64,000 bases of DNA, taken from assembly GCF_019320115.1 (NCBI RefSeq), contig NC_089593.1, forward strand, positions 12,924,789 through 12,988,788. The letters run 5' to 3'. Made by a program: the position numbers and the translations under genes. Source of the DNA: Miscanthus floridulus. Lineage: Eukaryota; Streptophyta; Magnoliopsida; Poales; Poaceae. Below the pieces are notes generated by a model. That model ran no database searches. It was not told where the DNA came from and saw only the letters and a list, made by a program, of their open reading frames with translations. This document shows, one piece after another, positions 45,201 through 57,099 of the stretch (positions within the stretch are counted from its first letter, which is position 1; each line of letters starts with the position of its first letter).

Positions 45201-45714
45201 CATTTTGCCGGTCCTTAACCTTATCGATCCGGCGCTAGTAGAAGATGTGCCAAGGACGCCGCAGCTGGGATTGATCGAGAGATGCCAAAAGGCATGGGGA
45301 TGGTTCCAGGAGTTCGTGAAGGAGGCAGGAGAGTATGCAGGCGCACATGTGCTGAGCATGGTACGTGCTCACTACCCCCTGATCGATCTCAAGCGCCTGG
45401 AGGCTGGATACCCGAAGGAGGTAGATCCAGACAAGGCCGAGGAGCTACGGATGACCCAACTGGACTTGTCGGCGAAAATAATTGGTGACATTAACCTGTG
45501 TGGAGGTGCGACACCACCCGTACAAGGAACGCCGTCAACAAGTCAGCTGGGAGCGCCTTTATTTTCAAGCCAATCGGCGAAGCCTGCGGTCTCGACTAGC
45601 CAGGCGTCGGCGGGGCCATCTTCTTCAGCTCGATCAATGCTAGAGTCCCCAAGACCCGAGCATGATGTCGGGCCCAGCGAGCAGCAGGTGCCGCGTGCCC
45701 TGACCAGCCATTAG
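42217..45714 (+). pseudogene. Spliced antisense gene in the 3' region of the Tat element (gypsy-type transposon domain plus coiled coil)
   Basis: Runs opposite to gag-pol. Exons read by eye: 42217-43100, 43197-43872, 43953-44496, 44576-44764, about 44821-44986 and about 45072-45714, with GT...AG borders. Exon 1 starts MAKSDAQKKAGVMAKEWW and carries FGVPVHPFLQGLCLYYEIGI, which looks like the 'putative gypsy type transposon' domain (PF04195) found in Tat elements. The middle is low-complexity and acidic (SDDDAEEGEHADTF). Exons 4-5 are coiled coil (LTAEVDRLRQRLEAANHEK; LEAEVIRLREENSRAVVE). The last exon ends QQVPRALTSH. Damage: a frameshift near 42560, and TAG at 42669, 43475, 43490, 43808, 44734, 45169 and 45184. 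A 5' leader and TATA-like sequence (GTATATGATAG, about 42070) precede it. Function unknown. Confidence 0.75.
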
Positions 45715-46239
45715 TGTAGGCTATAGCTGTAGAAGAAGATGTAGTTGTGTTATTGTAAACTTGGACCTTTTCAGGCAAGCTTGTAATAATGTAACTGTAT
45801 ATCAACATGAGCTTGTTTGTTTTGTAGAAAACGTGTTTAAGCTCGGATATCGTGCTGATGTAACTAAGTTAGAACGTGTTGGCGTTCTGTTTAGTTGTAC
45901 CAGCTTAGTCGACACGTCATCCTGAAAGGTTTGTATGGCCCTGGTTTGTCTTGCGGTCGGAGTGTGAGGTGCGTAGCTTGTGCACACGTAGAAACACACA
46001 AGTCAAACCAGAGAGCACCTGCCGATCACCCGTAGCGTAGAGAGCGGATCCCATGCACGCGTTGGGAGGAACCGGAGACAGGGCCTGCTCCGAAAACCCA
46101 AGAAGGAATGGTGGTCGGTTTTAACTGGTAGAGTTAGACTAACAATAGACTTCGAAATGACACATTAGAGTGGTCGGAGAAATCATAATAGCTTTATTGA
46201 AATAAATCAATAGTACAAGAGGAGTACATATCTTAGTAG
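45715..46239. other. Spacer between antisense gene and integrase
   Basis: Contains the likely 3' end of the antisense transcript (TGTTATTGTAAACTTGG, AATAATGTAACTGTATATC near 45780). No coding frame is seen. It is the region where the two opposing transcripts converge. Confidence 0.5.
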
Positions 46240-47406
46240 CTAAGCATAGAAACGCCTAAGCTTGTCGATGTGCCAGGAATTGGGTACGTCTGTGCCGTCT
46301 AGGTGAGCTAACCTGTAAGATGTAGGGCGTGTAACCTCCTTAATCATGAAGGGTCCTTCCCATGGGGTTGCGAGTTTGTGGACACCATCCTGATTCGTCT
46401 TCCACTTTAGGACTAGGTCCCCGACCATGAAGAACCGCTCCTTGATGTTCTTGTTGTAGTACCTGCGCAAAACATCAAGGTATTTGGCTGTACGTACGCA
46501 AGAATTGAGCCGCTTCTCTTCTACACTATTCACTTCTAGCTCCCGTACTTCATTGGCCTTGTCTTCGTCGAAGTTCTCTACCCATGCCGATCTGAAGGCT
46601 ATATCTGCTGGGAGCACTGTCTCAGCGCCATAAACCATAAAGTATGGTGATACGCCGGTATTGCGACTGGGCTAGGTTCTGAGACCCCAGACCATGGCTG
46701 GTAACTATTTGAGCCATCTTCCAGGAGCTTTGTCATTCTCTCTATACATCCTTTTCTTGAGTGCGTCTAGGATCATACCATTTGCCCGCTCAACCTGTCC
46801 ATTAGCTCTAGGGTGTGCCACCGAGACGTATTTTACTACTATGCTCCTTTCATCGTAGAAGTCCCAAAAAGCGTTCCCGGTGAACTGAGTACCCAGATCA
46901 GTGATAATGCTGTTGGGTATGCCAAAGCGGTGGATGACCTGGTCGATGAACGCGACAGCCTTTTCTGAAGATGCCTTGACCAGGGGCATGTACTCTATCC
47001 ACTTGGAGAATTTATCGATAAGCACAAAGACGCATGTAAATTTCCCAGGGGCCGGTTTGAAAGGCCCGATCATATCCAGTCCCCAGCATGCGAAGGGCCA
47101 AGAGGCTGGTATAGTCTGAATCTTGTGTGCTGGTACGTGGATTCTCTTGGCGAAGAACTGACAACCTTCACAATGGCGGACTAGCTTCTCTGCATCGGCT
47201 ACGGCTGACGGCCAATAGAACCCTGCTTGGAAAGCCTTGCCAACCAGCGTTCTCGAGGCCGCATGGTTGCCGCAGGAGCCAGAGTGGATTTGGTCCAGGA
47301 GATGTTCACCATCCTCCTGGGTTATACACTTCATCAAGATTTCCTCCTTCGCGTTCTTGCACCACAATTTGCCATCGACGAGCAGATACTGCTTACTGCG
47401 ACACAT
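46240..47406 (-). pseudogene. Tat Gypsy integrase
   Basis: Minus-strand integrase. It has a zinc-binding H-H-C-C region (HSGSCGNHAASRTL, then CEGCQFF), a core with D in WGLDMIGPF, D in IITDLGTQF (relatives have DNG, here DLG) and E in RANGQVERANGM (about 46780), and a C-terminal domain (RRYYNKNIKERFFMVGDLVL; stop at 46240). TAG at 46672-46674 interrupts the core/C-terminal link. Part of the gag-pol polyprotein; cannot be made as read. Confidence 0.88.
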
Positions 47407-47457
47407 CAGGCGTTCGTTTTTTGTCCGATCGGTGTAACCGCTACCATCTGTCAGGTA

Positions 47458-48552
47458 CTAGATGAAAGGTACTCTCCAGTCAGTCTCCTTAGTGGTCGGA
47501 GGTGGGTTGGTGGTGTTTGACGCCAGAACCGTAGCCACCAATAGCTGGTCTGGAGGCTGGTCGACCGCGGGATCTTCTTCTTTGATGGAGGGCGTGAGCA
47601 GGTCTTGAACAAATACGCCATGTGGGACTTTGGCTCGGGATGATCCTAACTTTGACAGCGCATCTGCTGCTTGATTTTTGTCCCAGACCACATGTGTGTA
47701 CTCGATGCCATAGAACTTGCCTTCCAGCTTTCTGATCGATTTGCAGTATGCGTCCATCTTTTTGCTGGTCGTATCCCAGTCCTTATTGAGTTGGTTGATG
47801 ACCAAAGTCGAGTCTCCGTAGACATAGAGACGCTTGACACTGAGTTCGACCACGATGCGCAGACCGTGTAGGCATGCTTTGTACTCGGCGGCGTTATTAG
47901 ATGCCGGGAAATGAATCCTGAGGACATATCGGAGCTGCTCCTTGGATGGTGATACGAAAAGGACTCCTGCCCTTGCGTCGTCGATGTTGAGAGAGCCGTC
48001 GAAGTACATCTTCCAATACTCGGCGGGCCCCTGAAAGGCAGGTGTGCTTAAGTCTGTCCACTCGACGATGAAATGGACAAGTGCCTGAGACTTGATTGCA
48101 GTACGGCTTGCAAATTCCAAGGAGAAAGGGCATAGCTCCATTGCCCATTTGATGATGCGCCCGTTTGCATCCTTGTTGCGAATGATGTCTCCCAGAGGGT
48201 ACTCGGTCATGACCACCACATGATATCCATCGAAGTAGTGTTTCAACTTTCGGGATGTAATTAGTATGGCGTAGATCAATTTCTGAATCTATGGGTACCT
48301 GGTCTTGGATTCATTGAGCACCTCACTAACGAAATAAATTGGTCGCTGTACCTTGTAGACATGGCCGGGCTCGTCGCGTTCGACTACCATGGCAGTGGAG
48401 ACCACTCGATTAGTTGCCGCAATGTAAAGCAGGAGGGTTTCGTCTTCTCTAGGAGCAGTGAGGACTGGAGGTGATGTAAGGAATTGTTTTAGCTGTGTAA
48501 AGGCAGCATCTGCCTCCTCCGACCACTCAAACTTCTCGGATGCTTTGAGCAG
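47458..48552 (-). pseudogene. Tat Gypsy RNase H pair (Gypsy-type and archaeal-type)
   Basis: Downstream of RT, the first RNase H region (SEKFEWSEEADAAF at about 48540, IQKLIYAILITSRKLKHYF) is followed by a second, archaeal-like RNase H: MYFDGSLNIDDARAGVLFV (D in FDGS), ASNNAAEYKACLHGL (E), YGDSTLVINQLNKDW (D), NQAADALSKLGS (D). A second RNase H is a hallmark of Tat elements. TAG codons at 48289-48291 and 47458-47460. Confidence 0.85.
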
Positions 48553-49452
48553 CTAGAAAAACGGTAGTCCTTTCTCGCCTAATCTTGATATGAAACGACT
48601 GAGTGCAGCCATGCATCCAGTAAGCTTCTGAACATCCTTCACCTTTTTGGGCGGCTTCATGTCCAAGATAGCTTTTACTTTCTCTGGGTTAGGGCGTATG
48701 CCGTCGTGACTGACGACATTGCCGAGCAGTATGCCAGATGGAACACCAAAGATGCACTTCTTTGGGATTAATTTCCATTGGAATGTGTTAAGGGCTGCAA
48801 AGGTATGTTCTAAGTTGTCGACAAGGGTGTATGCTTCCTTGGTTTTAACAACTACATCATCAACATAAGCCTCGAGAAGGTCGTCTTTTATCTCGTCTTT
48901 GAGGCAGGCCTGTATGGCGTGTTGGTAGGTAGCCCCAGTGTTCTTGAGCCCGAACGACATGGTCGTGTAGCAGTAGGTGCCGAAGGGTGTGATGAAAGAT
49001 GTCTTGATCTGGTCATCCTTTTTGAGAGCGATCTGGTGATAGCCAGAGTAGCAATCGAGAAAAGAAAGCAGCTCGCAACCAGCAGTTGAATCTATGACCT
49101 CGTCTATGCGAGGTAAGCCGAAGGGGTCTTTAGGGCAGTGTTTGTTGAGATCAGTGTAATCAACGCACATTCTCCATTCATTATTCTTTTTGCGTACAAG
49201 AACCAGGTTGGCTAACAACTCCGGATGATACACTTCTTTAATAAATCCGGCTGCTAAAAGCCATGTAACTTCCACCCTAATAGCCTCCTTTTTGTCACGA
49301 GTGAACAGTTGTAGCTTCTGCTTGATGGGTTTGGCCTTGCCATCGATATTTAAGGAGTGCTCGATCAAGTTTCGAGGTACACCGGGCATGTCGGCGGGTT
49401 TCCATGCGAACACACTCACGTTGCTCCTCAAGAACCTGACGAGCGCGTCTTC
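48553..49452 (-). pseudogene. Tat Gypsy reverse transcriptase
   Basis: An almost uninterrupted RT. Landmarks: RMCVDYTDLNKHCPKDPF, LPRIDEVIDSTAGCELLSFL, TTMSFGLKNTGATYQ, LEAYVDDVVVKTKE (catalytic YVDD, about 48860) and KCIFGVPSGILLGNVVS. It opens after TAG at 49453-49455 and closes at TAG 48553-48555. Copies RNA into DNA together with the RNase H domains. Confidence 0.9.
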
Positions 49453-49455
49453 CTA

Positions 49456-50120
49456 TTTAGGATCCAGGTTGGCCCCGATAACGGCCGTTTTGCTGGGATC
49501 ACCGTCGACTAGCTGGATCGTTTTGTGCTCTTTGGACTTGATGTTCTTGCGTGGGGCCTCGAGCTCTAGGATCTCCAGGTGATCGGTTGGGGTCTTCTTA
49601 GCGTCGAGCGTGGTCTCGGCCATGCGAATAGAGAGGTCGTGAGCCTCTGCTATTTTGAAGTTGTCATCCTCGCAGGTATAAGCTGCGTATACATTGCCCC
49701 TGAGAGTTAGAACCCCTTTCTCAGTAGGCATCTTGAGCACCAAATACATGTAGTGAGGTATGGCCATGAACTTGGTGAGCGCTGGTCGACCAAGGATAGC
49801 ATGGTAGGTGCCTTCGAAGTCGGCAACCATGAAGTTGACGTAGTCGGTGCGGAAGTGGTCTGGGGTACCAAATTGCACAGGTAGCATGATCTGCCCGAGA
49901 GGCGTAGAGCTCTGTCCAGGGAGAACACCCCAGAACTGTGCCTTGTATGGCTTGAGATCAGCCTGGGTTATCTTCAGGGCTGGCAAACTATTCTTGAACA
50001 GTATATCGATGGAACTGCCGCCATCAATCAACACTCTATTGAACTGAACCTTGTTGATACAAGGATCGAGAACCAGAGGAAAACGCCCTGGCTCAGGTAT
50101 TGTGGCCCATTATTCCTTTC
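49456..50120 (-). pseudogene. Tat Gypsy aspartic protease region
   Basis: VLIDGGSSIDILFKNSLPAL (about 50037-49980) is the Tat-type active-site motif (Asp-Gly-Gly in place of the usual Asp-Ser/Thr-Gly), followed by YHAILGRPALTKFMAIPHY. A TAA interrupts the upstream link near 50111. Cuts the polyprotein. Confidence 0.8.
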
Positions 50121-50379
50121 TGCTGAAGGAGATCTCATGGTGAGACCAAGGAGGGAGCCGCGGATCAGCGATGAGGTTGTCGACATTGGCCACGTTCAAG
50201 CAAGCGTGGGCGAGCAGCTTGCGCTCTCGCTTGGTCTCGATGGACACCCTGCCCCCAATGATGGTGTGGACATGGTCGGTTGGCTTGACGTACTTGTGAC
50301 GGGGATCTACATCTTCATCATCATTGTCCTCGTTACGCTGCTCCCCTGCGTCGTTAGGCTTGTCGGATGTATCCGGATC

Positions 50380-52674
50380 CTATTGGCACGTGTAGATAGA
50401 TTTGAGAACATGGCAATTCTCCATGGTATGGTTTGACTTGGGATGGAGCTGGAAGGATCCTTTCAATGCTTTGGTGTAGTCTTCTTCATAGTTGCGACGT
50501 CCGCCACCTTTTTTAATGGTGTTGACTTCACCGTCATCTTCCTGAGCATGCTTGCCCCTGTAATCGTCACGGCGATTACGCCACTGATTACGCTGGTTGC
50601 GGTGGTCGCGGGAATCGTTGCGCTGATTGCGCCGATCAAAATTGTTGTTCCGACCACGGTTGCCATGGTAGTCGTCGTGGTGTGGGGGGTGGTCGGAGCA
50701 TGGAACCCTTGCTGCTTCTTTGATGATTATCTTTTTAGCATCATCGGCATCCGCATATTTTTTAGCAGTGGCTAGGAGCGTTGTGACCGATTCAGGTCTT
50801 TTGCGGAGGAGCTTGTCCCTTAGGGCATCGTGGAAGCGGAGACCAGTGATGAAAGCTTCGATTGCCTCATTGTCAGACATTGATGGGACCTTGATGCGCA
50901 TCTCCGAAAAGCGTCGAACGTGCTCGTGCAGTGGCTCATCTTTGCGATCTCGAATCCGCTGCAGATCATATTTGTTGCCGGGTTGTTCGCAAGTAGCAAT
51001 GAAGTTGTCGATGAATGCTTGCTTGAGCTCTTGCCAAGAATCAAAGTAGTTCGCCGGCAAGCTGACTAGCCATTGGTGGCCTGCATGGCCGACGGTGACT
51101 GGGAAGTAATTAGACATGATGTGCTCGTCAGCCATGGCTGATCTGCACGCGGTTTCGTAGAGCATGACCCATAACTCGGGGTTCTCCTTGCCGTCGTACT
51201 TTTGGAGTTTTTCGAGCTTGAAGTTCTTGGGCCATATGACTTGGCGAAGGTGAGGAGTAAACTGCTTCAACCCCGGAGGGCCGTGGGTAGTATCATATTC
51301 CATACGGCGATAGCTTTCGTGGGACGCACGATCGTTGGCTCTTTAGTTAATGCGATCGCGTAGGTCGCGTTCTCTGAGGGAATGGTGGAGATCGTTATTG
51401 CCATCACGGTGATCCCGATTGCCATCCTGGTTGACCCTGCGACCGTGGTTACCATGGCGATTGTCGCGGTTGTCTCGTCGATTATCGTCTCGGTTGTTGC
51501 GGCGGTTGTCATCCCGACCACCATCATGACCACTGTTTCCGCGTTGACGGTTGTCTGATGGGTCGTTGTTGCGCAAGCCACGTTGGTTGGGTGACTGTGG
51601 GCGACTTGAGTACTGGTGACTGCAGCTAGATTCGACTGAGACGGACGGAGCCCGGGCTTGGTTTGCAATCTCTGCGGTCTGGGCCATAGCAGCCGTTAGG
51701 TAGGCTTGTACGTCATCACAAATTGCCTAGGTTTCTGGGGTATTGAGTAGTCGTTGCATTGTTGCCATAGTGATAGCTACGTTGGCGCTTGGGGTCCTAA
51801 AGACCTGCTTTTCCTCTACCCTATCAAAGGCATTGTTGAGGTCACATGGCTGGAACCTTATGCGTTGTGCCTCCTCTTCTGCCTCGGCTTCGGCTTGTCT
51901 GCGATTAAACTGGTCAATATTGCGTGCTTCGCGTGCTAGCCTTTCTTGTTCTGTTTCGCCAATTGCCGGTGGTTCATCATTACTGACGACATTGATCAAG
52001 TCTCCTCGCCTTGGTGGGAAGGATGGGAATCGTGGGAACCCCGGGGCATGGTCTGGGATATCCAGATCGTATTCAACTCCTTCATTATCACGATGCTAGA
52101 GCTCGGTGTGGACGGAGCCATTAGATCTGATGCCGGACGGGGAGCTTGAGCCGCCCTCTTGAACTGTGTGGACCGATCCCTCTTGATACTCCTCAATCTG
52201 GACCATGTTGACAAAGTTGCGTAGGCCGTAGGGCTGAGCCTAGTAATTCTCCATCAAGGCTTCGCACTCGGAGAGCCGGAGACCCGTTGCGGGGGCTGAT
52301 CGGCGACGAATGGAGCGCCCTTCAGGATTAGACGTGACCACGAGATCCATACCGAGTCGCGAAGGATGACTGGCCTGAGCTGGTCGGGTAGATCTATTGT
52401 GGGTGGTGGTTACCTGCTCGGTAGGTTGATTTTGAATCGAATCTACCAGAGCTAGGGTTTCAGCAAGCTTGGCGCCGACCCGATTGATGGAGTCGAGCAG
52501 GTCAGTGTTGTCGATCTGCCTCCCTTTGTAGTGAGGAAGCGAACGACGGGTTGTCGGCGTGGCTGAAGACGCTGCTGGTGTAGCCGGAGCCAGATCCAAC
52601 ATGGTCGGAGCCATAGCTGACGCTGGTGAAGCAGTGGTCGACGCAGATTGGATCCGCGCCTCCTCCGTGGTCAT
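50380..52674 (-). pseudogene. Tat Gypsy gag
   Basis: The frame starts MTTEEARIQSASTTASPASA (52674). An N-terminal Ala/Thr/Pro-rich part, an acidic linker (RRQAEAEAEEEAQRIRF), an Asn/Arg/Asp-rich block (RGNSGHDGGRDDNRRNNRDD, about 51540-51350) and the gag core (WQELKQAFIDNFIATCEQPG, RIKVPSMSDNEAIEAFITGL, about 51040-50800) follow, ending in a second Arg/Asn/Asp-rich tail (about 50680-50560). TAG at 52240-52242 and 51727-51729 and a TAA near 51345 interrupt it. No CCHC knuckle was seen. Confidence 0.8.
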
Positions 52675-52799
52675 GGCGATGAAGTTGTCAGAGCCAATGG
52701 TCTAGGTGATCTGGCCGACGGTGAACGTGAGGTCATTCGGCGTAGCCATGGAACCGGGGATGATGACCATCTTCTTCGTCTGGAGAGCAGTACGCACAC

Positions 52800-52818
52800 C
52801 CCCTACCTGGCGCGCCAC
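52800..52818 (-). other. Primer-binding site of the Tat element
   Basis: GTGGCGCGCCAGGTAGGGG on the minus strand, directly inside the 5' LTR. The matching tRNA was not identified here; its position is the support. Confidence 0.6.
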
Positions 52819-53289
52819 TATCGACGAAATATGGTCGACAGTCTACCTAGGGGTATGCCCAAGGTAGTAGATTATCGGCAGACAGATGTGCAAGCTACAA
52901 ACAAGATGGTGACGCAAGACAGACACGAGGTTTTATCCAGGTTTGGCCGCCATGAGGGCGTAATACCTACGTCCTACGTCTGATTGTATTGCTGTATGTC
53001 AATGAGAGATGTTTTTGAGAGGGGTCCCTTGCCCGCCTTATATAGTCTGGGGGGCAGGGTTATAGATCCAGAAACTAATCCTAACCAGTTACAATTGCCA
53101 TAGGTGGCTGGATAAGGATTCCTATTCTAACCGACCAGGATCTTGCTTGATCTCCAAGTCTGCCTTGATTCCTTGCGTGGGACTCCGAGCAGATTGGCTA
53201 GGCCACGCGTCATCTTCTAGTGGGTCGGACCCCCTGGTCCGGGCCGGCCTAAGCCTAGCCGTAAGGGTATAGGGGTTAATACCCCCACA
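52819..53289 (-). repeat. Tat Gypsy 5' LTR
   Basis: 471 bp, the same sequence as 40409-40879 apart from about 18 changes. The terminal TGT/ACA is now TAT at 52819 (G to A). It is followed in the element's direction by the primer-binding region 52818-52800. Confidence 0.95.
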
Positions 53290-54352
53290 CGCCAAGACCC
53301 AGCAGTCAGTAAGGTTTAATGATGGGTTGCCTCCCTAAGGTGAACACTTCAGTTTTTTTCCCAAGTCATGCAACCCGCCTCTGCTTCAGATGCTTAAGTC
53401 AGGCTCATCTTGTTAAAGATTGCCGGGGGGAGACTCGCTATATTTACTGCTTCAATTATGGTCATTGGGCTCGTTACTGTGTCAAGAGACAATTACACCT
53501 CAAGCGTAATTGGGCCATTAAGCCCACGAAACACCCTTGGATGAAGAGCATGGTGGACAAGGGAGAATAAATTATATTCAATGGTCCCTTGGTCCCAATG
53601 CACCTGATGAGGCCTAGCCTTCTATGCTCGGCTCCTAAGACTCGACTGGTTGTATTCCCTCTAGTAATCAAGAGGTCATGGAAGAGGATCATGGTTCTAT
53701 TGTGATAGTTGATGTTGCTTCATCCCCTGCTACCCCAACCCTTCTCCAGCTTAGGCAGAGCAATGAAAGGGAAAATCACTATTGATAAGAAGCCTGACGA
53801 CAAAGAAAACTTAGTGGTTGAACTTACTGGAATTCAACAGAACCAAGCTCTAGCAATCAACAACTCTCTAATGCCTATTATGATCAATAACATGTTCGAA
53901 GAGCAAAGGGATTGTGAGCAAAGAGAGGCAATCTCTAGCATTCTTGCTGCTGGTTTGAGATAGATTTTCAATGTCCAGATTGCGCCCAGCACAGGAACTC
54001 TGAGGAATCTGCCCATCCCAAGCTCTCTTATCCAAATCGACCTTGCCTCCCTGGAAATCAACTCCCTCAACACCATTCTAAACTTCCTTGATCAGAATAC
54101 TACTGCTACTGTATCTGTTCTCTCTAACACTTTGCAGATAACCCAATTTCCTGAAACCCATAAGTCCTTGCCAAGTCTTCAACCTCAACCTATTGATCTC
54201 TACACAAGAAGTGCTCCCATAACTAGAGTCTATTACAGGACAAATTTAAGGGCAAGGCTAAGGGACTTGAGAAGGCAACTATTAGTGTGGAACTTTCTTC
54301 ACAACATGACGTAAATATCTTACCTGCTTCCCCCGAAGAATACGTACCAGCT
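53290..54352 (+). pseudogene. DUF4283/zinc-knuckle protein, 3' part
   Basis: Continuation of the gene interrupted at 40408. Two CCHC-like knuckles follow: CFRCLSQAHLVKDC (53382-53423) and YCFNYGHWARYC (about 53448-53483, first Cys changed). After that several frames carry fragments (SMVDKGE stop; LTGIQQNQALAINNSLMPI; VYYRTNLRARLRDL) with stops and shifts. The piece ends where the Tekay-like element begins (54353), so the gene was hit twice. Whether the source is a LINE ORF1 or a host gene cannot be decided here. Confidence 0.55.
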
Positions 54353-57099
54353 TGTCACACCCAATTTTAAGGATAAAATGGAGTGCAAAATCTTACGTGC
54401 GCCCAGAGATCAGTCACACGCATAAGCTGACAAATTATAAATAGTATCATCACAAGTGTTTATTACATCACGAATAAGACAGAGTTATCACATAGATATA
54501 GCGGAAATAATAAAAGATCTCTCGCGGAAGCTCAATTTCATAGGGACGTCGACTGGTTGACCACAAGTCTAGTAGTCCTCAGGAAAATCATCATACCCAT
54601 AGTCATCTGTTACCCATCCGGGATTTTTATCCAAGTAATAAAAATAAACAAGCGTAAGTACATGTCATACTCAACAAGTGTAACACGGGGTTCATGAGGC
54701 TCAAAAGGCTTGACACAGGTTGCACAGCGTTCAGCTTTTAGTTGTCACAGTTTTAGCTTAAGAGTAGCAACAAGTTGTTTCAATTCCCAATGCAAAACAC
54801 ATGATCAAATGTAAACATGATTAATGAATAACATAAACAAATAATACTTAGTGTTCATCTATTCCGTAAATGTTCCAAGGTCGCTCGTGACCATGAGCAC
54901 GGCTGATATACCAGTTTTACACTCTGCAGAGGTTGTACACTTTCACTATAAGTCGTGATACCCATATGCCCGGGTTTATAACTCCCAAAACACTTCCAAG
55001 GTGAGTAGGCAGGGGTCACTATGAAGCCTTTCAAAGGTTCGTCTAACAAGTTAGGGCCATTAGATTCACTCGGCAAACAGATGTAGAGCCCCCCTTTCCC
55101 GATGGCACATTGACACGCAGCCTATACACACGAGGATAGAGGCCGCCCTATACCCGATTCGTCAAGCCATTCTTACGCCAATAAAGGTAACCACTAACAA
55201 GCTAGAAAAGGTCCTCATACTGAGCTAAAGCCAGAGCCATGTAGCCCTCACAGCTGTACTGTAAGTCCCGTATGATCACTTACAGATAAGTCCTTAGAGA
55301 GAGGAATCTGAAGCATTTAGAAAGTAGCTAAACACTCCAGCCCCCTGTTTCCAAGTTGCTAAAAAGTCACATTTTAATGTTTATTTCATATACCATTAGT
55401 CAAGGTACAAGATCATGATTTAATTGAGCTCTAGCAAAGCTACCCAAATGCATAACCCATAGGTGACACGGTAATAGTTCAATTCTAGGGAATCCCTATC
55501 AAGGTGACACATGCAACATGAATTTTATGAATTAAAGTGAATAGGAAACAAGGATGATCCCATGTTATACATGCCTTGATCAAAGTACTCTTGCTGGTCC
55601 TGCTCGTCAAAGGTGTACCCTTGATCTCCCACGAATTGCCCACCGTCTATACTCGATAACCACAGCAACTTACAAACATCCAGGGGCAATCATGCAAAGC
55701 AAACAAAGCTATAGATTAGAACAGTACATCAATAGCATAAAATCAAGATGAAAAGTTTGGAAAACAAATCTACGTCTCGCTACGAGCACACAGACGCGAA
55801 GATCACAAAAATCAGAGCTAAAACGAAGAAGTTATGAATTAAGCAAGTTTTCCTTTAGTAAAATAATAGATTAAATCTAATCTTGAATTTTAAAAGTTGA
55901 AAACCTACTTAACAGTAGTATAAACATGTAGATTACTTAATTATGAACCTAACGCAACTTGAACGGATCAAATCGGAGTTAAAACGGAGATTTTATGGTC
56001 AAAACAAGTTGAGTGGCAAAACTGTAAATAACTGAAAACATATTTCAATATAACCGAACCAAAATACGCTTCCAAAAGGAGAAAACAGAATTTTGAAAAC
56101 ACGCATTGGACTGTGGGTTAAATCTGAAATAATTGTAAGGGTGTATTTGAAAAACTTGAGGCGAAGGGGTATCTTCGGTTAAAGGCCATTGGATTAGATC
56201 TGAACGGCCTAGATCTGATCTGGCGGGGAGAGAGAAAGAAGTCGGCCAGAACAGTGCCGGCGGCAAAGCTTCCGACGGCAACGCCATTGCCGGCTTGCTG
56301 GAGCACGCGGTTCTCGGCCTCCAGCGCATGATTAGACAAAAGAAAAGTACAGGAGGGTAGAGGAGGGAGTGGGGAACTCACCCGAACCGAAAGAGGCGAG
56401 CGGGAAGCAGCGACGGTGGCGCAGCGTTCGACGAATGGCGACTGTTGCGGCGGCGCTAGAGCGAGGCGCGACTGCGGCTTGCTTGGGCGAAAAACCGTGT
56501 GGCAAATGGGATAGAAAGGCGAAGGGGGCGCGGGCGCTATTTATGAGGGCCAGGTTCTTGGGCGTCATGGCACCACGGGGATCGTGGCAGCACCGGACTC
56601 GACGGTGTCGGCGCAGTGTCCGACTGGGATACGAGCAAGAGGAAGGAGGAGGGTCTGACCAGCTGGCCCGGGTGGTCAGCGGCTTACGGAGCTGGGCCTG
56701 CGCCTTGCTGGGCCACGCGAGGCTGGCCGTTGCGGTGCGCAAGGGAGAAAGGCCGAGCTGGGCTGGCATAGAGGAAGGAAGGCCAGCGGCCAACTGGGCC
56801 AGCGGGAGGGCGAAGCCGAGTGGGCCAAAAACAGGGGAAAGAAAAGAAAAAGGAAATTTATTTCTTTTCAATTTTTCCAAAGCAAATCAAAATACAATTT
56901 CAACTCAATTCGAAATCCGACTTCAAACCAAGCAATACAAAATATTATGCAACAGCATGAATGCACACTCATTGTTGTTGACCTTATAATTGGTTTTATT
57001 TTTAATAAAATTATTATTTCCTAAATTCGAATGCCCACAAAATGCTTAATTAACCAATTTCCTCCTATTTCAAAAATATGCAAAATTTAGGGTGTTACA
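54353..57099 (-). repeat. Tekay-like 3' LTR
   Basis: 2747 bp. On the minus strand TGTAACACCCTAAATTTTGC...AAATTGGGTGTGACA. It includes a GC-rich transcribed part (56370-56860) and CCCTCATAAATAGCGCC (about 56530-56546), a TATA-like sequence. A plus-strand open frame at 56369-56989 is antisense to the LTR and carries no known domain. Confidence 0.93.

Larger units (their letters stand above)
40409..53289 (-). mobile_element. Ty3/Gypsy element, Tat lineage, complete with 5-bp TSD
   Basis: A 12,881-bp element on the minus strand. LTRs are 471 bp each (40409-40879 and 52819-53289), with about 18 differences by eye (near 4 percent), most of them transitions. Target duplication is CGCCA (40404-40408 and 53290-53294). 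The primer-binding region reads GTGGCGCGCCAGGTAGGGG next to the 5' LTR; the polypurine tract CTCGGGGACTAGC abuts the 3' LTR. Order in its own direction: gag, protease, RT, RNase H, a second (archaeal-type) RNase H, integrase, then a 5.3-kb 3' region with a gene on the opposite strand. The dual RNase H and long 3' region are marks of the Tat group. Many amber codons make it non-coding now. Confidence 0.95.

Noticed and set aside
56369..56989. 206-codon open frame on the plus strand
   Set aside because: It is antisense within the GC-rich part of the Tekay-like LTR; no domain seen.
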